DNA of 64,000 nucleotides from positions 124,001 through 188,000 of the forward strand of contig NZ_JAGIAS010000012.1 in assembly GCF_017744695.1 (NCBI RefSeq). The letters are read 5' to 3'. This DNA is from Dyadobacter sp. Lineage in GTDB: Bacteria > Bacteroidota > Bacteroidia > Cytophagales > Spirosomataceae. Positions within the stretch are counted from its first letter, which is position 1. Every line of letters starts with the position of its first letter. Of this stretch, positions 1-6,715 are shown piece after piece. The notes below the pieces were generated by a model. It was not told the DNA's origin and ran no database searches. It saw only the letters and a program-made list of their open reading frames with translations. Position numbers and translations under genes: made by a program.

Positions 1-407
1 CAGGAATTATACATCAGATAGCTGGCCCCGGCCTCTGCGAATGGCCGTATCTTTCCTTCCAGGAATGTATAGCGGACCAGCAATGGCAAATTAACAGACA
101 TCACTTTCGACTTCCATGTCATATGGAAGGTGCTGTCACTATTTGTCCGCTTGGATCTTGACCCGTTAACGCCGGGCTGAAAATGTACCGACCAGCCCTT
201 TGCCGAATGTTGCAAAGCATAACTGACATCGATCGCGGAAAAAATACCGGTCGTCCAGCCAGCGCCGGGATCCTTGGGTATCAGTCTTGAAAATTGTGGC
301 CCCGCCATAACCCCAAAATACCACCGGCGAAACGTATCTGTCGGTTGCCCATGCACGAAGTTTTGAAGAAATAAGATTAAAAAGACGGAGGCGGAAAGTC
401 TTTTCAT
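1..407 (-). CDS. Outer-membrane beta-barrel protein, first of three paralogs (3' end beyond the window)
   Basis: Reading the minus strand from the ATG at 407-405 gives a signal peptide (MKRLSASVFLILFLQ) followed by a continuous frame to the window edge. It contains TFRRWYFGVMAG, SYALQHSAKGWSVHFQPG and VNLPLLVRYTFLEGKIRPFAEAG. The same landmarks occur in the 226-aa and 223-aa proteins downstream (LPLSFRYTLPTGIVRPFLELG and VPLTVRYTLSSGKIRPFAEVG), so this is a paralog. The family is the small PorT-like or porin-like outer-membrane barrel type of Bacteroidota. About 135 residues are visible and the C-terminus is missing. A competing open frame at 166-492 on the same strand has no such similarity and is rejected. 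Substrate or partner is unknown. Confidence 0.85.
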   Translation of the reverse strand, partial: MKRLSASVFLILFLQNFVHGQPTDTFRRWYFGVMAGPQFSRLIPKDPGAGWTTGIFSAIDVSYALQHSAKGWSVHFQPGVNGSRSKRTNSDSTFHMTWKSKVMSVNLPLLVRYTFLEGKIRPFAEAGASYLMYNS

Positions 408-739
408 AGCGATGCCGGTCTACGTTGTAACCCACTGACACATAAATGTAAACATTAATTACATTAGAACAGAGCCAATTATACTTTTTCAATAAAAAAT
501 ATACTGCATATTAGCAGGAGAATTCCCGATCCGGAAGCAGTAAACAATCGCGTAGCGATGTCATATCGGTAGCAATCCGCCGCTGGATTCCATTTGGAAA
601 ATCCCGTCAGGGATGCGACAACAAAGCACGCGCAGCCTCTGCCGTTACATGCCCAAAGGCATTCCTATACTCGGACGATTACCTTAACTACCAATATTGC
701 ATGCCTAACGGCATTTTTCAATCATTTATTTATACTCAA
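408..739. repeat. Gene-free stretch with four REP-like palindromes
   Basis: No credible gene lies here. Four short palindromes are visible: ATCGC-GTA-GCGAT at 547-559, ATCCC-GTCA-GGGAT at 601-614, ATGCC-CAAA-GGCAT at 649-662 and ATGCC-TAAC-GGCAT at 701-714. They share the pattern of a 5-bp stem with a 3-4-nt centre with the cluster at 55473-55781. The last one contains the ATG at 701 that would extend the VOC gene upstream, which argues against that start. Left part (408-546) is the upstream region of the barrel gene and shows nothing clear. Confidence 0.6.
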
Positions 740-1120
740 ATGCACTTCAAGATAAAAGAAATCACTCCGTTGCTTCTGGTGCATGACCTCGAAGCGGCCA
801 TTGCATTTTACGTGCGGCAACTCGGTTTCACACTTGTGTTCCGTTATGAAGATTTTTATGCAAGTATTGAAAAAGACGGGCATCCGATCCATTTAAAAAC
901 GGATTATAAAGCACCGAAAGAAGCCCGTGCACAAAACGAAGCGGAAAATATCGATCTTTTGTTCGCAGTAGACAATCTGGAAGCGCTCTTTGAAGAAATC
1001 TCCAAAAAGGAAATTGACATCGTGCAGCCGCTCCGGGAAATGCCTTACGGGAAGGAGTTTTACATCGCCGATCCGGATGGGAATCTGATTGCTTTTGTAG
1101 GCGATACAGTTACAAAGTAA
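740..1120 (+). CDS. VOC family protein (glyoxalase/bleomycin-resistance fold)
   Basis: The 126-aa product starts MHFKIKEITPLLLVHDLEAAIAFY and ends DPDGNLIAFVGDT, the usual opening and closing of a single-domain vicinal oxygen chelate protein. The LGFTLVFR and DPDGN segments are typical. Such proteins act as dioxygenases, glyoxalases or drug-binding proteins; the substrate cannot be read from the sequence. The ATG at 740 is chosen because the in-frame ATG at 701 falls inside a palindromic repeat and would add 13 residues without family similarity. The end overlaps the convergent barrel gene by 11 bases. Confidence 0.85.
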   Translation: MHFKIKEITPLLLVHDLEAAIAFYVRQLGFTLVFRYEDFYASIEKDGHPIHLKTDYKAPKEARAQNEAENIDLLFAVDNLEALFEEISKKEIDIVQPLREMPYGKEFYIADPDGNLIAFVGDTVTK

Positions 1121-1790
1121 CGCCTGCGGTCACCTGAATCAGTTTCGTTTTCAGGTTGGAATATGTTGTTGGAGATGCCGGATCGTCGTATCTCTTTTTA
1201 GCAATGCCGTCCACAAGCCGTATCGTCAAGGGAATCGTTACTTTTCCCGCATCTATTTCGACGCCGGCACCGGCGAGAATCCCCAATTTATCTTTATCCG
1301 CAATATTCTGTACACTCTGGCTGGAAGAGACCGGAATACACCCGGCAATGCCACAATTAGTACCAGACGCACTCACGGCAAGGGCAGTTCTAAACCTGAA
1401 ATTGAATCCCAGTTCTAAGAACGGCCGGACTATTCCAGTGGGTAGCGTATAACGGAAGGACAATGGCAAATGAATCGCTTCCCACTTCCACTGCTGTTTG
1501 ATATAATATTGACTATTTTTCTGGCCCGTTTCTTTTGTCATTTTAAATGTCACAAAAGCCGGTTGGAAATGAATGGATGCCCTGGACTTTACCTTTTCGA
1601 AATCGTAGCTTAAATCCAGCCCTGCAACCAGCCCGGAAGCCGACTCCGTATTGGCTCCCTCAAATATTTTACCTGCTACCGGGCGACCTGCCAATAAACC
1701 GAACCGCCATTGCTTGCGCGGGACATCCAACTGGCCATAGACGTTCGTATACAAAAAAGTCAAACAGAGCAAAACGCAAAATGTCCTCAT
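1110..1790 (-). CDS. Outer-membrane beta-barrel protein, second paralog
   Basis: The 226-aa product has a signal peptide (MRTFCVLLCLTFLYTNVYGQ) and then alternating beta strands rich in aromatic residues, ending in a strand (LIQVTAGVTL) like the terminal strand of a barrel. Landmarks LPLSFRYTLPTGIVRPFLELG and GVEIDAGKVTIPLTIRL are shared with the neighbours on both sides. A short cysteine loop (CGIAGC) sits in one predicted outer loop and is matched by CGVVGC in the next paralog. Probably a small structural or receptor-type barrel; no ligand can be inferred. Confidence 0.8.
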   Translation of the reverse strand: MRTFCVLLCLTFLYTNVYGQLDVPRKQWRFGLLAGRPVAGKIFEGANTESASGLVAGLDLSYDFEKVKSRASIHFQPAFVTFKMTKETGQKNSQYYIKQQWKWEAIHLPLSFRYTLPTGIVRPFLELGFNFRFRTALAVSASGTNCGIAGCIPVSSSQSVQNIADKDKLGILAGAGVEIDAGKVTIPLTIRLVDGIAKKRYDDPASPTTYSNLKTKLIQVTAGVTL

Positions 1791-1835
1791 AGGCCGTGTT
1801 TATTTCGTAAAAGATACAACGTTACTTCAACGCAT

Positions 1836-2507
1836 TCAAGGAATGCTGATCCCCGCAGTAACCTGCACGACTCTTGTTTTAAGTGTTCCGTAACTACTTC
1901 CGGGCGTTGAGTCAGGCTTGCCGCCAAATGTCCCGAAGCTCTCGTTGAGCCTGATAGAAACAGGTATTGTCACACTTAAAACATCTATTTCTGCGCCGAT
2001 TGCAGCAACCAGCCCCGCGGGATCCTTCGTCGTAGACCGCTGCACGTCATCTATACCCTCAGAGCCGTAACAGCCGACCACTCCGCAACCGTAGCCGTCA
2101 TATTTCATCGTTATCTTGGTCCGGAGCCTGAGGTTAAGACCTACTTCGGCGAATGGACGGATTTTGCCACTGGACAGCGTGTACCGGACTGTCAGCGGCA
2201 CATTGATCGCATACCAATTCCATTTGCGCCAAAGATAAACCTGGGTGTTTTTTCCTTCCTCAAGGATGCTTCCGAACGTGCTGTAATTGGGTTGCAGGTG
2301 AAAAGAAATACCGGATTTATCCCGGTAGCCCAGGTCGATGCCACCAACCCATCCCGACACAGCCTCCATTTTGCGGTCATCGTAAATCTTGCCCCAGAGC
2401 TGCTTGCCTCCAAACACGCCGTATTCAAAATGCCCCTTTTGCACAGCATCCTGCCCAGACTCTAGCGCGGGCAGGATGCCGATAATAAACGTGTACAGAT
2501 ATCTCAT
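1836..2507 (-). CDS. Outer-membrane beta-barrel protein, third paralog
   Basis: The 223-aa product parallels the preceding gene along its whole length: N-terminal hydrophobic export signal (MRYLYTFIIGILPALESGQ), HFQPNYSTFGS, VPLTVRYTLSSGKIRPFAEVGLNLRLRT, the CGVVGC loop, GAEIDVLSVTIPVSIRL and a last strand RVVQVTAGISIP. It lies 45 bases from the second paralog on the same strand, so the three probably arose by tandem duplication and may be co-transcribed. The function is unknown. Confidence 0.8.
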   Translation of the reverse strand: MRYLYTFIIGILPALESGQDAVQKGHFEYGVFGGKQLWGKIYDDRKMEAVSGWVGGIDLGYRDKSGISFHLQPNYSTFGSILEEGKNTQVYLWRKWNWYAINVPLTVRYTLSSGKIRPFAEVGLNLRLRTKITMKYDGYGCGVVGCYGSEGIDDVQRSTTKDPAGLVAAIGAEIDVLSVTIPVSIRLNESFGTFGGKPDSTPGSSYGTLKTRVVQVTAGISIP

Positions 2508-2579
2508 GCAGGCTTGGTTAAAATTTTGTAACCGAAATGCCCCCTAAACGCCTGCATTTGTTGCAACAACCACGTACAT

Positions 2580-3455
2580 TCATTGCAAAAGGCCTCTCAG
2601 CTTCTCAAAATCGGCCATACCTAACGGCGCGAGCGGGCTTCTCAACAAACCGCTTTCAACTCCTTGTATCTGTAATCCGGCGGCAATCGTGCGCGGCAAT
2701 CCGTTGGCAGTAATGAACGTGAGCAACTCCGATTGCCTGTCGTACGCGTCGCGCGCGCCTGCGAGGTCATTATCCAGAATTGCATGATACAAAGCCAGGT
2801 TTTGTTTCGGAATCAGGTTCGGGGCCGCGGTGCACCAGCCCACCGCTCCGGCCGAAAATGCGGCCAGTGCCAATGGATTAGATCCGTTGAAAAACGCTAC
2901 GTCCTCACCCAGTACCCGCCGAAGATAATGCATCCGCTGCACATCGCCTGTGCTTTCCTTGATCATCGTCACATTCGGAATTTCGAGCAGGCGTTTCAGC
3001 AATGCGGGCGACATATCGATACCGCCCGTAGCCGGGTTATTGTAGGCCATAATAGGAATGGAAATCGCCTCGGCGACCTTGCGGTAATGCGCAAATATCT
3101 CGTCTTCCGTCAGTTTCCAGTAGCTCATCGGTATGATCATCACCGCGGCCGCACCGGCGGTTTCGGCAAAGCGGGCATGGTAAATCGTGCGTTCCGTCGT
3201 GAGATTGGAAACGCCTGCAACCACCGGTACACGGCCTGCTACCACATCGAGGGTTGCTTCCACGATTGCCTCCTTCTCCTGGTCGTTCAGGTACGGAAGC
3301 ACACCGGTGCTTCCCAGCGGTGCAATCGCATGCGAGCCGGAAGTTACCAGTCTGTCCGTGAGTTTTTTAAACAAGCCAATATCCACTCGCTCTTCAGCGT
3401 CGAACGGGGTTATGGGATAGGCAATGATGCCTCTTAAAGTTTCCGATTTACTCAT
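2580..3455 (-). CDS. Dihydrodipicolinate synthase (DapA) family protein
   Basis: The 291-aa protein has full family length and the hallmarks of a class I aldolase of the DHDPS/N-acetylneuraminate lyase group: PLGSTGVLP near residues 47-54, Tyr138 in the YNNP motif and the Schiff-base Lys166 in MIKEST. Members make or cleave keto acids such as 4-hydroxy-tetrahydrodipicolinate, N-acetylneuraminate, keto-deoxy sugar acids or hydroxypyrroline carboxylate. It is probably not the housekeeping lysine enzyme, because it follows a cupin gene (52-base gap) whose upstream region is shared with a MocR regulator. That context suggests an inducible catabolic aldolase or dehydratase; the exact substrate is undetermined. 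Confidence 0.85.
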   Translation of the reverse strand: MSKSETLRGIIAYPITPFDAEERVDIGLFKKLTDRLVTSGSHAIAPLGSTGVLPYLNDQEKEAIVEATLDVVAGRVPVVAGVSNLTTERTIYHARFAETAGAAAVMIIPMSYWKLTEDEIFAHYRKVAEAISIPIMAYNNPATGGIDMSPALLKRLLEIPNVTMIKESTGDVQRMHYLRRVLGEDVAFFNGSNPLALAAFSAGAVGWCTAAPNLIPKQNLALYHAILDNDLAGARDAYDRQSELLTFITANGLPRTIAAGLQIQGVESGLLRSPLAPLGMADFEKLRGLLQ

Positions 3456-3507
3456 TCTATTATAACAATCTGTATTTCAAATAATTAACCCAAATACATT
3501 AAACTAC

Positions 3508-3969
3508 TTAAAGGTCTCGCCCCTCTTCCTCGCGGAGCGCCACGCCCAGGTTTTGAAGCTGCGGCGCATTCTCACAGGCCAGATAACGGGCGGGTTCGGT
3601 GTCGCTCAGGTTCTGGTGACGGTGCCATGCCCAGCTCGGGATGTAAACGGCGTCGCCGGCCTGCCACTCCACACGCTCGCCTTCCACTTCGGTGTACCCC
3701 TTTCCTTCGAGCACATACAAAACCGTTTCGTAGGTGTGACGGTGACGGTTGGTGAGCTGGCCCGGCAGCAGGCCGCCGACCGTCATGCTGACATTTTTGG
3801 TAGGCAGATCGACGAAGAATACCGGGTGCTTTCTTTCTGTCGAAAACTGGCTGTGCTCACCGGCTTGCTCCACATTGCGGTGAATGAGTTTTTCGGGCTT
3901 CACATACACGGGACGCGCGAAAGTCTGGTGAAAATCCTTAGAGCTGAATGGCTGTGTTTTGGTTTCCAT
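3508..3969 (-). CDS. Cupin-domain protein
   Basis: The product (153 aa from the ATG at 3969) carries one cupin domain: the first motif is NRHRHTYETVLYVLEGKGYTEV and the second GDAVYIPSWAWHRHQNLS, with His residues placed to bind a metal. Such proteins are dioxygenases, isomerases or sensors. A frame continues upstream to an ATG at 4053, but that would leave only 17 bases to the divergent regulator gene and would cover a palindromic site (4005-4023), so the shorter form is preferred. It is likely the first gene of a two-gene operon with the DapA-like gene and controlled by the divergent MocR protein. Confidence 0.8.
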   Translation of the reverse strand: METKTQPFSSKDFHQTFARPVYVKPEKLIHRNVEQAGEHSQFSTERKHPVFFVDLPTKNVSMTVGGLLPGQLTNRHRHTYETVLYVLEGKGYTEVEGERVEWQAGDAVYIPSWAWHRHQNLSDTEPARYLACENAPQLQNLGVALREEEGRDL

Positions 3970-4004
3970 GGTTCGGAAATTTTTGAGTGTTGCTGCATGA
4001 TCGC

Positions 4005-4023
4005 GATACAAAACAACCGTATC
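4005..4023. promoter_or_regulatory. Candidate operator for the MocR regulator
   Basis: GATAC and GTATC form an inverted repeat separated by nine bases in the short divergent region between the cupin gene and the MocR gene. This is the position expected for an autoregulated divergent operator. No binding consensus for this regulator is known to me, so the call rests on symmetry and position only. Confidence 0.35.
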
Positions 4024-4070
4024 TTTGGACCAGCTTACTGGTTCAGAATTCATAAAAATAAGTAGTCCAG

Positions 4071-5492
4071 ATGTTGAGACCCTGGGAGCTCGTCATACCG
4101 CTCGACCGCGATGAAGAAAAGGCGGTTTATATGCAGATTGCCGACGCGGTGATTGCCGCTGTTCAGGGTGGGAAACTTGTTGCAGGCAGTATTTTGCCGG
4201 GGAGCCGTCAGCTCGCGGCACAATTGAATGTAAACCGCAACACAGTCGTGGAGGCGCTGGACGTGCTGATAGCCGAGGGCTGGCTGGTGCCGAAAGAACG
4301 GCGCGGGATATTTGTGGCAGATGTACAGCCGGCTAATTCGTCCGAAAAGTCAATAGTCAGAAAGTCAGGCATTGTCAGGGAGTTGGATACGAAGCCGTTG
4401 GTGGTATTCGACGACGGTCTGCCCGACAGCGCTTTGGCGCCCATCGACGAGCTGGCCCGCGCCTACCGGCAGATTTTCGCCCGAAAAGGACGTTGGCAAA
4501 TGATGGGCTACCGGCACGAGGCAGGTGATCCCGAGTTCCGGGAGGCCATCGCCCAAATGCTGAATTACAAAAGGAGTATGCGGCTCTCAGCCGACCAGGT
4601 ATTCATTACCCGGGGCAGCCAGATGGCCATGTTTCTCACGGCGCATGCATTGCTGAAACCCGGCGACCACGTGCTGATCGAAAACCCGGGCTACAAACCC
4701 GCTTGGGAAGCCTTCACGCATGCGGGCGCGGGGCTGCTACCCGTGAATGTAGACGCACAGGGGATCGTAATCGACGAAATCAGAGCATATTTGAAAGAAT
4801 ATCCCAATATTAAAGCAGTCTACATTACCCCGCACCATCAGTTCCCGACGACCGTGACACTTAATCTGCGTCGGCGAATGGAGCTCGTCGCATTATCCAA
4901 CGAATACGGTTTCATGATTATCGAGGATGATTACGATCATGAATTTCATTTCAGCCCGCGACCGGTCATGCCCGTGAGCAGTCTTGAACAGGCCCGTAAC
5001 TACGTGTACATCGGCACGATGAGCAAGATCGTTGCGCCTGCGCTAAGGATCGGTTACCTCGCGTCCTGCGCGTCGGTCATCGACAAGGTTACGAACATCC
5101 GCAAGATCATCGACGTGCAGGGCGATTACATCATGGAACAGGCTGTGTTTCAATTAATTCAAGACGGAGAAATCCGCAGGCATTTGAAGCGAACGACTTC
5201 CCTGTACAAGTCCAAAAGGGATAATTTCGAGAAACTGCTCCTACAACACTTGTCCGATAAAGTGGGTTTCGTCAAACCGGAAGGCGGCCTGGCATTCTGG
5301 ATCACGCCTAAAAAACCAGTCGACCTGGTACAACTCACAGCGAAATTGAAACAAAAAAACATTGCATTAATTTCACCCGATACGTTTTGTTACAAGGGCT
5401 TTGCCAACGGCCTCCGGCTCGGGTATGCCTCGCTCTCCGAAGCGCAAATGCGCGAAGGAATCCAGGCCATCGCCGCCAACTGGCCAACCTGA
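4071..5492 (+). CDS. MocR-type (GntR/aminotransferase) PLP-dependent transcriptional regulator
   Basis: At 473 aa this has the standard MocR architecture. An N-terminal GntR winged helix (about residues 10-85, with GSRQLAAQLNVNRNTVVEALD) is joined to a class I aminotransferase-fold domain (about 115-470). The PLP-binding Lys319 lies in GTMSKIVAPALRIGYL and the cofactor-contacting DDYDHEF is at 286-292. These proteins sense PLP, an amino acid or an amine and control divergent metabolic genes. Here the divergent operon encodes a cupin and a DapA-like aldolase, the likely target. The effector is unknown. Confidence 0.92.
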   Translation: MLRPWELVIPLDRDEEKAVYMQIADAVIAAVQGGKLVAGSILPGSRQLAAQLNVNRNTVVEALDVLIAEGWLVPKERRGIFVADVQPANSSEKSIVRKSGIVRELDTKPLVVFDDGLPDSALAPIDELARAYRQIFARKGRWQMMGYRHEAGDPEFREAIAQMLNYKRSMRLSADQVFITRGSQMAMFLTAHALLKPGDHVLIENPGYKPAWEAFTHAGAGLLPVNVDAQGIVIDEIRAYLKEYPNIKAVYITPHHQFPTTVTLNLRRRMELVALSNEYGFMIIEDDYDHEFHFSPRPVMPVSSLEQARNYVYIGTMSKIVAPALRIGYLASCASVIDKVTNIRKIIDVQGDYIMEQAVFQLIQDGEIRRHLKRTTSLYKSKRDNFEKLLLQHLSDKVGFVKPEGGLAFWITPKKPVDLVQLTAKLKQKNIALISPDTFCYKGFANGLRLGYASLSEAQMREGIQAIAANWPT

Positions 5493-5554
5493 CCATAACT
5501 GACTACCCCTCACTAACAATCGTCATCCACAAATACCGTCAGCGAACAAATCGC

Positions 5555-5600
5555 GATGTCGGACAAGTGAAGTTTTAACAACTTGCGGCCGACCGACATC
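5555..5600. terminator. Hairpin between convergent genes
   Basis: GATGTCGG (5555-5562) pairs with CCGACATC (5593-5600), and an inner CAAGT/ACTTG pair extends the stem. It lies between the convergent MocR and isomerase-like genes, so it may stop transcription from one or both sides. No strong U-tract follows. Confidence 0.4.
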
Positions 5601-5620
5601 AGCAATCGACCGCAGCCCCA

Positions 5621-6691
5621 CTACCCCAGCTCCACCAACACCTTCTCCAACAGCGCTTTCGTCTGCCGGATACCTTCATCGTTGGTAGGCTTCGTTGTAT
5701 CCCCGCCCATGTCGCGCATCAAGCCACCTTCGTATTCAATACCGACAATGCCGTTATTCCAGCCAGAATCTTTGATGATCTTGAAGATTTTGATAAAGTC
5801 CGTCTCCGGATCATTGCCATTCGCATCGAACTGGTGCGTCTTGGCACTGATACCCCTGGCATAGGGCATCATTTTGCGCACGCCGTCGTATTTGTCGTGC
5901 TCTTTCATACATTTGGTAGCCATAAAACCCTTGATATCCAGCGTCTCAGGCTTGCTCCGTTCCGCGCAGAAATTTCCAAAATCGGGCAAAAGGCCCTTGT
6001 TAGGGGCTTTCAGCTGTTTCATCACGCCTACCAGCCAATCCGGATCGGTAGAGACGCCGAAGTGGTTCTCCACGATCACATTCAAACCCGCTTTACCCGC
6101 ATATTCAAGCAACTTGCCGTAGCCGTCCACGGCGGCAGTCGCGAGCTGCGCAGGCGTGCCTTCCTCTTTTTTACCCGAAAGCATCGCCATCGCATCGCCC
6201 AGGTTCACGCGGATAGCCGTGCAACCGAGAAATTTGGCCGCGTCCACCCACGGATAATGCGCCTCTACCGCCTTCATTCGCGCCGCATTATCCAGCGCCG
6301 TCAGATTCTCGCCATCGACCATAATAAGGTGGTTTTTCATCCCCAGGTCATCGCAGCGCTTTTTCAGTTCATTGAGATAAGCCTGATCCTTGTGTTTATT
6401 ATTGAAAAAACCGGAGACGTATTCCAAAATCGTAATATCATAGTCATTCTTTGCCCGGGCGGGGAAATCCATGTTGGTCATCTTGCCGCCGAAAAGCTCA
6501 GACGCGAACGAAAATTCAGCCAGCGAAATGTCAAAATTGAATTTGGCGGCCGACGTGGCAGCGGCCGGCGATCCGGCGGCAGGCGCGGCAGCGGCCGGCG
6601 ATCCGGCAGTTAAAGCATTCATTGAAACAAAACCAAGCCCGGCGGTAGCAAACCCGAGCTGGCCCAAAAATTGACGACGTGAATGGTTCAT
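5621..6691 (-). CDS. Tat-exported sugar phosphate isomerase/epimerase-like protein (xylose-isomerase-like TIM barrel)
   Basis: The 356-aa product begins MNHSRRQFLGQLGFATAGLG, a twin-arginine signal, so it should fold in the cytoplasm and be exported. The mature part is an AP endonuclease 2/xylose-isomerase-like barrel: VENHFGVSTDPDWLVGVM, LPDFGNFC and VGIEYEGG carry the metal-ligand-type Glu, Asp and His residues of the family. Between signal and barrel is an Ala/Gly/Ser/Pro linker encoded by an exact 21-bp repeat with 30-bp period (6557-6577 and 6587-6607). It is 24 bases downstream of the sugar dehydrogenase gene on the same strand, suggesting a periplasmic sugar-modifying pair. Confidence 0.82.
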   Translation of the reverse strand: MNHSRRQFLGQLGFATAGLGFVSMNALTAGSPAAAAPAAGSPAAATSAAKFNFDISLAEFSFASELFGGKMTNMDFPARAKNDYDITILEYVSGFFNNKHKDQAYLNELKKRCDDLGMKNHLIMVDGENLTALDNAARMKAVEAHYPWVDAAKFLGCTAIRVNLGDAMAMLSGKKEEGTPAQLATAAVDGYGKLLEYAGKAGLNVIVENHFGVSTDPDWLVGVMKQLKAPNKGLLPDFGNFCAERSKPETLDIKGFMATKCMKEHDKYDGVRKMMPYARGISAKTHQFDANGNDPETDFIKIFKIIKDSGWNNGIVGIEYEGGLMRDMGGDTTKPTNDEGIRQTKALLEKVLVELG

Positions 6692-6715
6692 GAGTAGATT
6701 AGTTAGAATTGAAAA

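Noticed and set aside
166-492. 108-aa open frame on the minus strand at the left edge
   Set aside because: It is out of frame with the true barrel gene (1-407), whose signal peptide and paralogous motifs are clear; the 108-aa product resembles nothing.
701-739. Longer N-terminus for the VOC protein from the ATG at 701
   Set aside because: The ATG is part of a REP-like palindrome and the added residues do not fit the family start.
2580-3455. Housekeeping dapA for lysine synthesis
   Set aside because: The gene is linked to a cupin and a divergent MocR regulator, and the Tyr motif is YNNP and not the usual YNVP; a catabolic relative is more likely.
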